Assembly (NCBI GenBank): GCA_018970965.1
Contig: JAGWVG010000003.1
Span: 1 to 25,733 of the forward strand
DNA: 25,733 nt
Origin: Alphaproteobacteria bacterium
Lineage (GTDB): Bacteria > Pseudomonadota > Alphaproteobacteria > Sphingomonadales > Sphingomonadaceae
Reading direction: 5' to 3'
Notes under the pieces: generated by a model
What the model saw: only the letters and a program-made list of their open reading frames with translations
What the model was told of the DNA's origin: nothing
The model's database searches: none
Position numbers and translations under genes: made by a program
Part shown: positions 7,927 to 15,433 of the stretch, piece after piece
How the letters are laid out: each line of letters opens with the position of its first letter
Numbering within the stretch: position 1 is the first letter of the stretch

Positions 7927-10248
7927 ATGCCGTCTTTTGCCCGTGAACTGGAAGCGACCCTGCACAATGCCCTGGGGGCAGCGGCAAGCCGCAAGCATGA
8001 ATATGCAACGCTAGAGCATCTGCTTTTGGCGCTGATTGACGATGAACATGCGTCCAAAGTCATGATTGCTTGTGGCGTGGATACGGGTGATCTGAAAGAT
8101 ACAGTCACGCACTACCTGGACACAGAGCTGGAATCGCTGCGACTGGAGGGAGAGTCTGATCCGTCGCCCACCAGCGGGTTTCAGCGCGTGGTGCAGCGCG
8201 CCATCCTCCACGTTCAATCTTCGGGCCGAGATGAAGTGACAGGGGCCAATGTGCTGGTCGCTTTGTTTTCGGAACGTGAAAGCTATGCCGTCTATTTCCT
8301 TCAGCAACAGGATATGAGCCGCCTCGATGCCGTCAGCTATATCAGCCACGGCGTGGGCAAGGCAGGTGAGACGAGCGAGGAGAAAAAGCCCGAAGGCGCG
8401 GAAGATCGCGACGAGAAGAAGCAATCGGGCGAGGCCAAGACCAAGCAGGAATCGGCGCTGAAGCAATTTTGTGTCGACCTGAATGAGAAGGCCAAGATCG
8501 GTAAGGTCGACCCTCTGATTGGCCGTGGGCCAGAGGTGGATCGTACCGTCCAGATTCTCTGCCGTCGGTCAAAGAACAACCCGCTTTATGTGGGTGAGCC
8601 GGGTGTTGGCAAAACTGCCATTGCCGAAGGGCTGGCGCGCAAAATTATCGAAGGCGATGTGCCTGATGTGCTGAAGGAAGCCGTCATCTACTCGCTTGAT
8701 ATGGGCGCTCTCTTGGCAGGCACACGCTATCGCGGTGATTTTGAAGAGCGCTTGAAGGCGGTGGTGAATGAGCTGGAAAAGCTGCCTCACGCCATTCTCT
8801 TCATTGATGAAATTCACACAGTGATTGGCGCAGGCGCAACTTCTGGCGGGGCGATGGATGCGTCGAACCTGCTCAAGCCCGCTTTGTCGGGCGGCGTCAT
8901 CCGCTGCATTGGCTCAACGACCTATAAGGAATTCCGCAATCACTTTGAGAAGGATCGCGCGCTGCTGCGGCGCTTCCAGAAGATTGATGTGAATGAGCCA
9001 AGCATCGAGGATACGATCAAGATCCTCGCTGGCTTGCGCTCGGCCTTTGAAGAGCATCACAAGGTAAAATATACGCCAGAGGCGATTAAATCGGCGGTCG
9101 AATTGTCGGCGCGCTACATCAACGATCGTAAATTGCCCGATAAGGCAATTGATGTGATTGACGAGGTGGGGGCGATGCAAATGCTCGTTGCGCCCAATCG
9201 CCGAAAGAAGACGATCACCGCGAAAGAAATTGAACAGGTGATTGCGACAATGGCGCGCATCCCACCCAAATCTGTCTCCAGCGATGATAAGAAAACGCTG
9301 GAAACGCTTGAGCCTGATTTGAAGCGCGTTGTCTTTGGGCAGGATACGGCAATTGAAGTGCTGTCGAGCGCCATCAAGCTCAGCCGCGCGGGCTTGCGTG
9401 ATCCCGATAAGCCAATTGGCAATTATCTCTTCTCGGGCCCCACGGGCGTTGGGAAGACCGAAGTTGCGCGTCAATTGGCGAGCCTCTTGGGCATTCCCCT
9501 CCAGCGTTTCGATATGTCAGAATATATGGAGCGCCACTCCGTCAGCCGGTTGATCGGGGCGCCTCCGGGCTATGTGGGCTATGATCAGGGCGGGTTGTTG
9601 ACCGATGCTGTCGACCAGCAGCCCCATTCGGTGCTGTTGCTGGATGAGATTGAAAAGGCGCACCCAGACCTGTTCAACATCTTGTTGCAGGTGATGGATA
9701 ATGGTCGCCTCACTGATCATCACGGCAAGACAGTCGATTTCCGCAATGTCATCCTGATTATGACGACCAATGCGGGCGCTTCAGATATGGCGCGGGAAGG
9801 CATTGGCTTTGGCAATATCAGCCGGGAAGATGCGGGGGATGAGGCCGTGAAGAAAATGTTCACGCCAGAATTCCGCAACCGGCTCGATGCGATTGTGCCC
9901 TTTGGCTATCTGCCCCCGCAGGTCGTATCGCGTGTCGTTGATAAATTCATTTTGCAGCTGGAACTCCAGCTGGCGGATCGCGATGTCCATATCAAGCTGG
10001 ATAAAGACGCGAAGGATTGGCTCACCGAGCGCGGCTATGACAAGCTCTATGGCGCGCGTCCGATGGGCCGTTTGATCCAAGAAAAGATCAAGCAGCCGCT
10101 GGCGGAAGAATTGCTGTTCGGCAAGCTGGTCAATGGCGGCGAGGTGAGCGTCCGCCTGAAGGATAATGCGCTGGCGTTTGAAATTGTCCCCGCTGCCCCC
10201 AAAAAGGGCAAGAAGGGTGGCAAAGCTGGTGCAGCTGCCAAGGCTTGA
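7927..10248 (+). CDS. clpA: ATP-dependent Clp protease ATP-binding subunit ClpA
   Basis: A AAA+ unfoldase that feeds substrates to the ClpP peptidase; 773 residues, normal for ClpA. The Clp-N double repeat is at about 1-140, followed by a charged Lys/Glu linker (about 148-178). D1 has Walker A GEPGVGKT at 223-230 and Walker B LFIDE near 291. D2 has Walker A GPTGVGKT at 504-511 and Walker B LLLDE near 570. The ClpP-docking-type loop lies near GIGFGNIS (about 625), and a sensor-2 GARPMGR follows near the end. The tail is low-complexity Lys/Gly/Ala. There is no long middle coiled coil, which separates it from ClpB. AAGGAG precedes the start. No clpS adaptor gene is adjacent on either side within the window. 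Confidence 0.97.
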   Translation: MPSFARELEATLHNALGAAASRKHEYATLEHLLLALIDDEHASKVMIACGVDTGDLKDTVTHYLDTELESLRLEGESDPSPTSGFQRVVQRAILHVQSSGRDEVTGANVLVALFSERESYAVYFLQQQDMSRLDAVSYISHGVGKAGETSEEKKPEGAEDRDEKKQSGEAKTKQESALKQFCVDLNEKAKIGKVDPLIGRGPEVDRTVQILCRRSKNNPLYVGEPGVGKTAIAEGLARKIIEGDVPDVLKEAVIYSLDMGALLAGTRYRGDFEERLKAVVNELEKLPHAILFIDEIHTVIGAGATSGGAMDASNLLKPALSGGVIRCIGSTTYKEFRNHFEKDRALLRRFQKIDVNEPSIEDTIKILAGLRSAFEEHHKVKYTPEAIKSAVELSARYINDRKLPDKAIDVIDEVGAMQMLVAPNRRKKTITAKEIEQVIATMARIPPKSVSSDDKKTLETLEPDLKRVVFGQDTAIEVLSSAIKLSRAGLRDPDKPIGNYLFSGPTGVGKTEVARQLASLLGIPLQRFDMSEYMERHSVSRLIGAPPGYVGYDQGGLLTDAVDQQPHSVLLLDEIEKAHPDLFNILLQVMDNGRLTDHHGKTVDFRNVILIMTTNAGASDMAREGIGFGNISREDAGDEAVKKMFTPEFRNRLDAIVPFGYLPPQVVSRVVDKFILQLELQLADRDVHIKLDKDAKDWLTERGYDKLYGARPMGRLIQEKIKQPLAEELLFGKLVNGGEVSVRLKDNALAFEIVPAAPKKGKKGGKAGAAAKA

Positions 10249-10264
10249 TCGAGAACATCCTCCC

Positions 10265-10286
10265 CTCCTCCCGCGCGCGGGAGGGG
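10265..10286. repeat. GC-rich palindrome downstream of clpA
   Basis: The core CTCCCGCG/CGCGGGAG (10268-10283) is perfect, and the arms extend to 10265-10286 with one wobble. It is followed by a G/C-rich run but no T-tract, so it is a weak terminator candidate. It could equally be a dispersed intergenic palindrome of the kind common in related genomes; only one copy is in this window. Confidence 0.5.
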
Positions 10287-10329
10287 CCGGGGGCGGGCCT
10301 GCTCCCACAGCGCAGCCGGAGTGTGCCTG

Positions 10330-11208
10330 ATGCCTGATGATCTCAAAGCCCGCGCCATTGCGCTCTATGATCAGTTTACGCACGTGCATCATAATCGCCG
10401 TGCGTTTATGCGGGACTTGGCGGCGCTTGCTGGAGGCGCTGTCGCTGCGGAAGCTTTGCTGGCGGCCATAGCGCCCAATGCGTTACAGGCGGCACAGGTG
10501 GCCTCAGATGATCCGCGGCTAAAAACCCAAATTGTTGCGTTACCCGCGGCTGATGGCCGTTCGGTGCAAGGCTATCTCGCCATCGCTGCAAAGGGCGCGC
10601 GACGACGCGGTGTCGTTATGGTCGTGCATGAAAATCGCGGCCTCAATGATCATATTCGAGATGTAGCGCGGCGGCTGGCTCTTGCCGGCTATATTGCCTT
10701 TGCGCCTGATTTCTTGACCAGTGCAGGTGGGACACCTGCCAATGAAGATGAAGCGCGCAGCCTGATTGGAAAATTAGACCTGGCGGCAACCATTGCAGAT
10801 GGCACAGCCGCCATTCGTGCCCTGAAATCCTATCCCGGCAGCAATGGCCATGTGAGCCTTGTGGGTTTTTGCTGGGGCGGGGCAATGGTCAATCGCTTGG
10901 CGGTCGCAGCCGGGCCTGACCTTGCAGCCGGCTCGGCCTTTTATGGGCCAACGCCTGATCCTGCTCTAGCTTCGCAAGTCAGGGCGCGGCTTCAGCTGCA
11001 TTATGCGGGCAATGATCCGCGCGTAAATGGCACGGCAGATTCTTGGGTCGCGGCGCTCAAGGCAGCTGGGGTGTCCGTTTCGCGCTTTGATTATCCGGGG
11101 ACGGAGCATGCCTTCCATAATGATACGGCGGTCGCGCGCTATAATGCGGCGGCCGCCCATTTGGCATGGCAGCGGACGTTAGATTTGTTTGCCCAAAGCT
11201 TGCGTTAG
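10330..11208 (+). CDS. Dienelactone hydrolase family protein, probably Tat-exported
   Basis: A 292-residue alpha/beta hydrolase of the dienelactone hydrolase family. The nucleophile motif GFCWGG places Cys at residue 181, the acid is probably Asp229 (AGNDPRVN) and the base His260 (GTEHAFHND), so the Cys-Asp-His triad looks complete. Near the N-terminus NRRAFMRDLAALAGGAVAA (residues 22-40) resembles a twin-arginine signal with an extended n-region, implying periplasmic location. The ATG at 10330 has GGAG about 8 nt upstream; a GTG three codons earlier is less likely. Substrate not determinable; no catabolic neighbours point to chlorocatechol degradation. A strong terminator follows. Confidence 0.9.
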   Translation: MPDDLKARAIALYDQFTHVHHNRRAFMRDLAALAGGAVAAEALLAAIAPNALQAAQVASDDPRLKTQIVALPAADGRSVQGYLAIAAKGARRRGVVMVVHENRGLNDHIRDVARRLALAGYIAFAPDFLTSAGGTPANEDEARSLIGKLDLAATIADGTAAIRALKSYPGSNGHVSLVGFCWGGAMVNRLAVAAGPDLAAGSAFYGPTPDPALASQVRARLQLHYAGNDPRVNGTADSWVAALKAAGVSVSRFDYPGTEHAFHNDTAVARYNAAAAHLAWQRTLDLFAQSLR

Positions 11209-11214
11209 GCACAT

Positions 11215-11251
11215 AAAAAAGGCCCGAGGCAGCGCCCCGGGCCTTCTTATT
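11215..11251. terminator. Bidirectional rho-independent terminator
   Basis: AAGGCCCG (11219-11226) pairs with CGGGCCTT (11238-11245). The hairpin is flanked by A6 on the left and a T-rich run on the right, so it can serve both the dienelactone hydrolase gene (plus) and the Bax-inhibitor gene (minus), which converge here. Confidence 0.88.
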
Positions 11252-11267
11252 ATCTATGATCCAAATC

Positions 11268-11999
11268 TCAGTCGCGCTGGCCCATGAAGCTCAGCAGGAA
11301 CTGGAACATGTTCACAAAATCGAGATAGAGCGACAACGCGCCCATGATCGCCGTCTTACCGACCATTTCCGAGCCAGCGACATAGGCATACATCGATTTG
11401 ATGCGCTGCGTGTCATAGGCCGTCAGGCCGGCAAAGAGCAGCACGCCAATAAAGCTGATCACCAGCTGCATCGTGCCCGATTGCATGAAGATGTTGATGA
11501 TGGATGCGACCAACAGGCCAACAACACCCATGATCAGGAAGGTGCCAAAGCCCGACAAATCCTTCTTCGTGGTGTAGCCCCACAGGCTCAGACCCGCAAA
11601 GGCGGCGGCCGTTGCAAAGAAGGTCTGGGCAATTGAGGTGCCGGTGTAGACGAGGAAGATCGTCGACATCGACAGGCCCATAGCTGTCGCAAAGCCCCAA
11701 AAGCTGGCTTGCAGACCAAAGGTGGACATGCGGTTCAACCCGAAATTCATCACCATGATGAAGGCCAAGGGCGAAAGCACAATCAGCCACTTCATCAGCC
11801 CCGGCCCAAACATAATGCTCTGCGCCATGCCCGATGCGGCAAAGAGCAGGGCCACAATGCCCGTAAGCAGGACGCCCGACGTCATATAGTTATACACGGA
11901 CAGCATGTAGGACCGCAGACCCGCATCATAAGCAGCGCTGCGCGTGCCGACCGAGATCGTCGCGCCATCTGCTAGGCGGGGATCAGACCAGTTCGCCAT
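11268..11999 (-). CDS. Bax inhibitor-1/YccA family membrane protein
   Basis: A 243-residue polytopic inner-membrane protein of the Bax-inhibitor-1 (TMBIM/YccA/YbhL) family. About seven hydrophobic segments are visible, including LLTGIVALLFAASG, WLIVLSPLAFIMVM, FATAMGLSMSTIFLVYTG and LVISFIGVLLFAGLTAYDTQ. The family signature AYDTQRIK and the C-terminal segment SLYLDFVNMFQFLLSFMG are clear. Relatives include proton-sensitive calcium leak channels and proteins that interact with FtsH; the role here is unproven. The ATG at 11999 (MANWSDPR) is preferred because GGAG lies just upstream, rather than one five codons earlier. It is divergent from the MFS gene. Confidence 0.94.
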   Translation of the reverse strand: MANWSDPRLADGATISVGTRSAAYDAGLRSYMLSVYNYMTSGVLLTGIVALLFAASGMAQSIMFGPGLMKWLIVLSPLAFIMVMNFGLNRMSTFGLQASFWGFATAMGLSMSTIFLVYTGTSIAQTFFATAAAFAGLSLWGYTTKKDLSGFGTFLIMGVVGLLVASIINIFMQSGTMQLVISFIGVLLFAGLTAYDTQRIKSMYAYVAGSEMVGKTAIMGALSLYLDFVNMFQFLLSFMGQRD

Positions 12000-12018
12000 C
12001 GTAAGACACTCCAAGTTA

Positions 12019-12067
12019 TTCGGCGGAATAGCCGTATGGTGTAAATATCGGTATATTCCCGGCTGAA
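12019..12067. promoter_or_regulatory. Imperfect inverted repeat in the Bax-inhibitor/MFS divergent region
   Basis: The left arm TTCGGCGGAATAGCCG (12019-12034) and right arm CGGTATATTCCCGGCTGAA (12049-12067) pair with a few bulges. It lies just upstream of the Bax-inhibitor Shine-Dalgarno. It could be an operator or a 5' leader hairpin; neither is proven. Confidence 0.35.
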
Positions 12068-12182
12068 TTCAAGCGAAACACGACAGGCGCTGTGCCAAAT
12101 CATGCCGGATGTGAAATATTGCCCTTTGCTTGTGCGGTATTGGCTGTAAGCTCCCATAAATTCAGGATGAAAAGGGGGGCGC

Positions 12183-13781
12183 ATGGCCGCCAAAGTCTAT
12201 CGCATCTACGTGCTGGCCTTGTTGATGGTGATTTACGCCTTCAATTTTTTGGATCGGCAGGTCGTCACCATCATCGCGCCCTATCTTAAGGCTGATATGG
12301 GCGTGTCGGATGCGCAGATTGGGCTGTTGTTTGGCACGGCCTTTGCGCTCTTTTATGCGGTCTTTGGCTTGCCGCTGGCCAAATTGGCAGATGGTTGGAA
12401 CCGCGTGCGCACCATTTCCATTGGGCTTGGCTTTTGGTCGATGATGACCGCGCTTTCGGGCTTTACGTCCAGCTTTGGGCAGTTGGGCTCTGCGCGCATT
12501 GGCGTCGGCGTGGGAGAGGCCAGTGCTTCGCCCGCGTCTTATTCGCTATTGCAAGATTATTTTCCCAAATCGGTCCGGGCAACTGTTCTCGCCCTCTATT
12601 CGGCGGGCATTTATATTGGCAGCGGCGCCTCGCTCATTTTTGGCGGCGAAGTGATTAAATATTGGGAAGCGCATTATACGCCAGAAACTGCTCCGTTGGG
12701 GCTGGCAGGCTGGCAGGCAACCTATCTTGCTTTTGGCATCCCCGGCATCGTTCTTGCGATCTTGATGTGGTTCACCGTGCGAGAACCTGTGCGGGGCGCA
12801 ATTGATGGCATGCCGACACCTGGCCTACCCAATCCGCTGCGCGCTGTGATGGCAGAATTTGCCGCGATGCTGCCGCCATGGAATTGGCGGGGCTTTGCGC
12901 GCATGGCACCGGGCCGTCGCACTTTGCTCGGCAATATTGGTTTGTTTGCCGCACTTGTCATCGGCGCGATCGCGGTCATCCATTTTACCGATGGTCTGCT
13001 CGCACCGGCCAAGCGCGCTGTTGTTGGGCACATGGGCAGTTTCCCGATTACGACGAACATGGTGCAATGGGCTGCGTTGGCGGTAGGCATTTATTGCGTG
13101 GGCAGCTGGGTGCAAACCATCCGCCTGCGCGATCCTGTCAGTTACACGCTGATTGCCAATCCGGGCTTTATTGGCCTTACAATTGCTGGCGGGCTGATGT
13201 CCTATATCAGCTATGGCCTGTCGCCCTTTATCTTCCTTTATGCCAAGCAGAGCTTTGGCGTGGGGGCAGAAAGCGGCCTGACCTTGGGCTTGATTACAGC
13301 CGTTGGTGGCGGGCTTGGGGCCAGCTTTGGTGGCATTTTTGGGGATTGGCTGCGCAGATATCACGCGGGCGGGCGCGTGCTGGTTATGATCATTGCCGCC
13401 CTTGGCTCAACAGTTACCATTTACGCCAGCTATACGGTCACCAGCCTCTCTGGCTTTTACGCCTTTGCAGGCCTCAACATGTTTCTGCACATCATGTGGC
13501 TGGGCCCGTGCGCCGCATCGGTCCAAGATCTTGTCTTGCCGCGCATGCGGGGCACGGCAACAGCCGTGTTCTTTTTAGGCACAACTATTCTTGGGCTGGG
13601 GCTTGGCCCCTATCTGGTCGGGCTGGTCAGCGATGTGACGGGCAATTTGCGCTACGCGTTGATGGGGACGCTCGCCGTTATGCCGATCATCCTCATCGCC
13701 ATGGCCGTTGCGTTGCGCCGCGTGCCAGGCTTGGAGGCAAGCCTTGTGGATCGAGCGCGGGCAGCGGGAGAACCCGTTTAA
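12183..13781 (+). CDS. MFS transporter with a central hydrophobic insertion
   Basis: A 532-residue inner-membrane permease of the major facilitator superfamily. The first helices (VYRIYVLALLMVIYAFNFLDRQ) and the motif-A loop GLPLAKLADGWNRVRTI at about 62-78 are typical. RIGVGVGEASASPASY (105-120) matches the helix-4/5 region of spinster-like members. Between the two six-helix halves lies an extra stretch with two more hydrophobic segments, about 248-268 and 292-313, which suggests 14 rather than 12 helices. The substrate is unknown. A strong AAGGGGGG Shine-Dalgarno precedes the ATG. Its stop lies 3 bp from the end of the convergent sodC. Confidence 0.92.
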   Translation: MAAKVYRIYVLALLMVIYAFNFLDRQVVTIIAPYLKADMGVSDAQIGLLFGTAFALFYAVFGLPLAKLADGWNRVRTISIGLGFWSMMTALSGFTSSFGQLGSARIGVGVGEASASPASYSLLQDYFPKSVRATVLALYSAGIYIGSGASLIFGGEVIKYWEAHYTPETAPLGLAGWQATYLAFGIPGIVLAILMWFTVREPVRGAIDGMPTPGLPNPLRAVMAEFAAMLPPWNWRGFARMAPGRRTLLGNIGLFAALVIGAIAVIHFTDGLLAPAKRAVVGHMGSFPITTNMVQWAALAVGIYCVGSWVQTIRLRDPVSYTLIANPGFIGLTIAGGLMSYISYGLSPFIFLYAKQSFGVGAESGLTLGLITAVGGGLGASFGGIFGDWLRRYHAGGRVLVMIIAALGSTVTIYASYTVTSLSGFYAFAGLNMFLHIMWLGPCAASVQDLVLPRMRGTATAVFFLGTTILGLGLGPYLVGLVSDVTGNLRYALMGTLAVMPIILIAMAVALRRVPGLEASLVDRARAAGEPV

Positions 13782-13784
13782 CCT

Positions 13785-14318
13785 TTAACGCGCGCGCAGC
13801 ACACCACAGAGAAGTCGCTTGCCGCTCTTGCCCGACGGATCCGTCATTTCGTCATCCGGGTCGGCATGAATAACAATGGCGGCCCCATCCGCGTCGAGCA
13901 GCGCGGTGGCGCCGCCCGTGATGCTGCCTGCACCCAGCCATGTTTTCAGCCGCGCTTTGCCTGATGCATCGGCGCGCAAATTGGGGGCATCGCCCGCATG
14001 CGTGCCTTGTGGGTTCTTGCGGCCATGCTGATGCCCGCTGGGGTTCCAATGCGGGCCCGCTGAGGCAAAATCTGGTGCAGTGCAGGTGCCCACCGCATGC
14101 ACATGAAAGCCATGGTCGCCCGGTGTCAGGCCCTTGGCTGTAACCTCAATCCAAAGTCCATCGGCTGATTGGGTGATGATGGCGCGACCTGCAGCCTTGC
14201 CATTTGCATCAGCAAGGTCCGCAATCGCCCCTGAATGGTGCATCGGCGCGTGGATTGCGCCAACACAGCCCGCAAGGCTCATGGGCAACAGGGCGGCAGT
14301 GCAAATCAATCGGCGCAT
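13785..14318 (-). CDS. sodC: Cu/Zn superoxide dismutase, lipoprotein
   Basis: This enzyme dismutates superoxide in the periplasm. With the start at 14318 the protein is 177 residues and opens with MRRLICTAALLPMSLAGC, a lipoprotein signal with lipobox LAGC (Cys18). All metal ligands are present: His72 and His74 (GFHVH), bridging His90 (GPHWNP), His98, His107 and Asp110 (THAGDAPNL), and His151. Cys79 and Cys171 can form the usual disulfide. Arg168 near the C-terminus fits the active-site Arg. GAGG lies 9 nt upstream of this ATG; several upstream in-frame ATGs would bury the lipoprotein signal and were rejected. It is divergent from the epimerase gene. Confidence 0.95.
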   Translation of the reverse strand: MRRLICTAALLPMSLAGCVGAIHAPMHHSGAIADLADANGKAAGRAIITQSADGLWIEVTAKGLTPGDHGFHVHAVGTCTAPDFASAGPHWNPSGHQHGRKNPQGTHAGDAPNLRADASGKARLKTWLGAGSITGGATALLDADGAAIVIHADPDDEMTDPSGKSGKRLLCGVLRAR

Positions 14319-14436
14319 ATCGAGCATCCTCATTGGGCGAGTTAACGCGAATATCATTGTCCTGATTTTACCAAAGCTCAAGACAGTCTATGGCCTATAT
14401 GCATAAGCCAGGCGTGATCGGCGCAAAGAGGTGAAT

Positions 14437-15426
14437 ATGGCAATTCTTGTTACGGGCGTGGCAGGTTTTATCGGGGCGCATGTCGCGCGCCAGCTGCTGG
14501 CGCGTGGCACGCCTGTTGTGGGCATTGATAATCTCAACGACTATTATGATGTCCAACTCAAGCGGGATCGGCTCAACGATATCGCGCACCCCAATTTCAC
14601 TTTTCATCAGGTAGATTTTGCCGATGCGGCTGCTCTGGATGCGGCATTACAGGGCGTCGAGATTGACGTCATCGTCCATCTCGGTGCGCAAGCCGGGGTG
14701 CGCTATTCGCTGGTGAACCCTCGGGCTTATGTCCAATCCAATTTGGCGGGGCATCTCAACCTGTTAGAGCTGGCACGCAGCCGCGCCGTTTCGCACATGA
14801 TCTATGCGTCCTCGTCATCGGTCTATGGCAATGCCAAGAGCTTACCCTTGCGCGTATCTGATCGGGTTGATCATCCCATTTCGCTTTATGCGGCCACCAA
14901 AAAGGCCGATGAGTTGATGAGCGAAACCTACGCGCATTTGTTTCGCATCCCTCTGACAGGCGTGCGCTTTTTCACAGTTTATGGCCGCTGGGGGCGTCCC
15001 GATATGGCGATCTGGATGTTTGCCGAAAAACTGTTGTCTGGCCAGCCCATCACAGTGTTCAACCAAGGCCAAATGCGGCGTGACTTCACGCATATTAACG
15101 ACATCGTGGCGGGGGTTCTGGCCGCGATTGATCGGCCCGTCATCGATGATGGTTTGGAAAAGCCCGGCGGCAGCATTGCGCCCCACCGGATCTTCAATAT
15201 GGGCAACCACCGCGCCGAAGATTTAGGCCGCGTCATCCAGTTGATGGAAGCCGCCTGTGGTCGACAGGCCGTGATTGAGTATCAGCCGCTCCAGCCCGGC
15301 GATGTGCTTGAAACCTTTGCCGATATTGGCGCAACCACTGCGGCTCTGGGGTATCAGCCCACAACGCCAATTGATCAGGGCATTCCTGATTTTGTTGACT
15401 GGTTCCGCACCTATCGCGGGCTGTAA
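14437..15426 (+). CDS. NAD-dependent UDP-glucuronate 4-epimerase
   Basis: An extended SDR sugar-nucleotide epimerase of 329 residues, predicted to interconvert UDP-glucuronate and UDP-galacturonate. The cofactor motif GVAGFIG is at 7-13, the DNLNDYYD stretch at 31-38, the SSSVYG segment at 126-131 and the YxxxK pair at Tyr151/Lys155. GVRFFTVYGRWGRPDMA is characteristic of the UDP-glucuronate epimerase subgroup. The ATG at 14437 has a GAGG ribosome site; a GTG two codons earlier is less likely. It converges with UDP-glucose dehydrogenase (7 bp gap), which makes the substrate. The product would feed galacturonate-containing capsule, exopolysaccharide or glycosphingolipid. Confidence 0.9.
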   Translation: MAILVTGVAGFIGAHVARQLLARGTPVVGIDNLNDYYDVQLKRDRLNDIAHPNFTFHQVDFADAAALDAALQGVEIDVIVHLGAQAGVRYSLVNPRAYVQSNLAGHLNLLELARSRAVSHMIYASSSSVYGNAKSLPLRVSDRVDHPISLYAATKKADELMSETYAHLFRIPLTGVRFFTVYGRWGRPDMAIWMFAEKLLSGQPITVFNQGQMRRDFTHINDIVAGVLAAIDRPVIDDGLEKPGGSIAPHRIFNMGNHRAEDLGRVIQLMEAACGRQAVIEYQPLQPGDVLETFADIGATTAALGYQPTTPIDQGIPDFVDWFRTYRGL

Positions 15427-15433
15427 GCGCCGC

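Noticed and set aside
12878..13873. Plus-strand frame of 331 codons
   Set aside because: It overlaps the MFS transporter in another frame; composition is atypical (Cys, Trp, His, Arg rich) and no family is recognisable.
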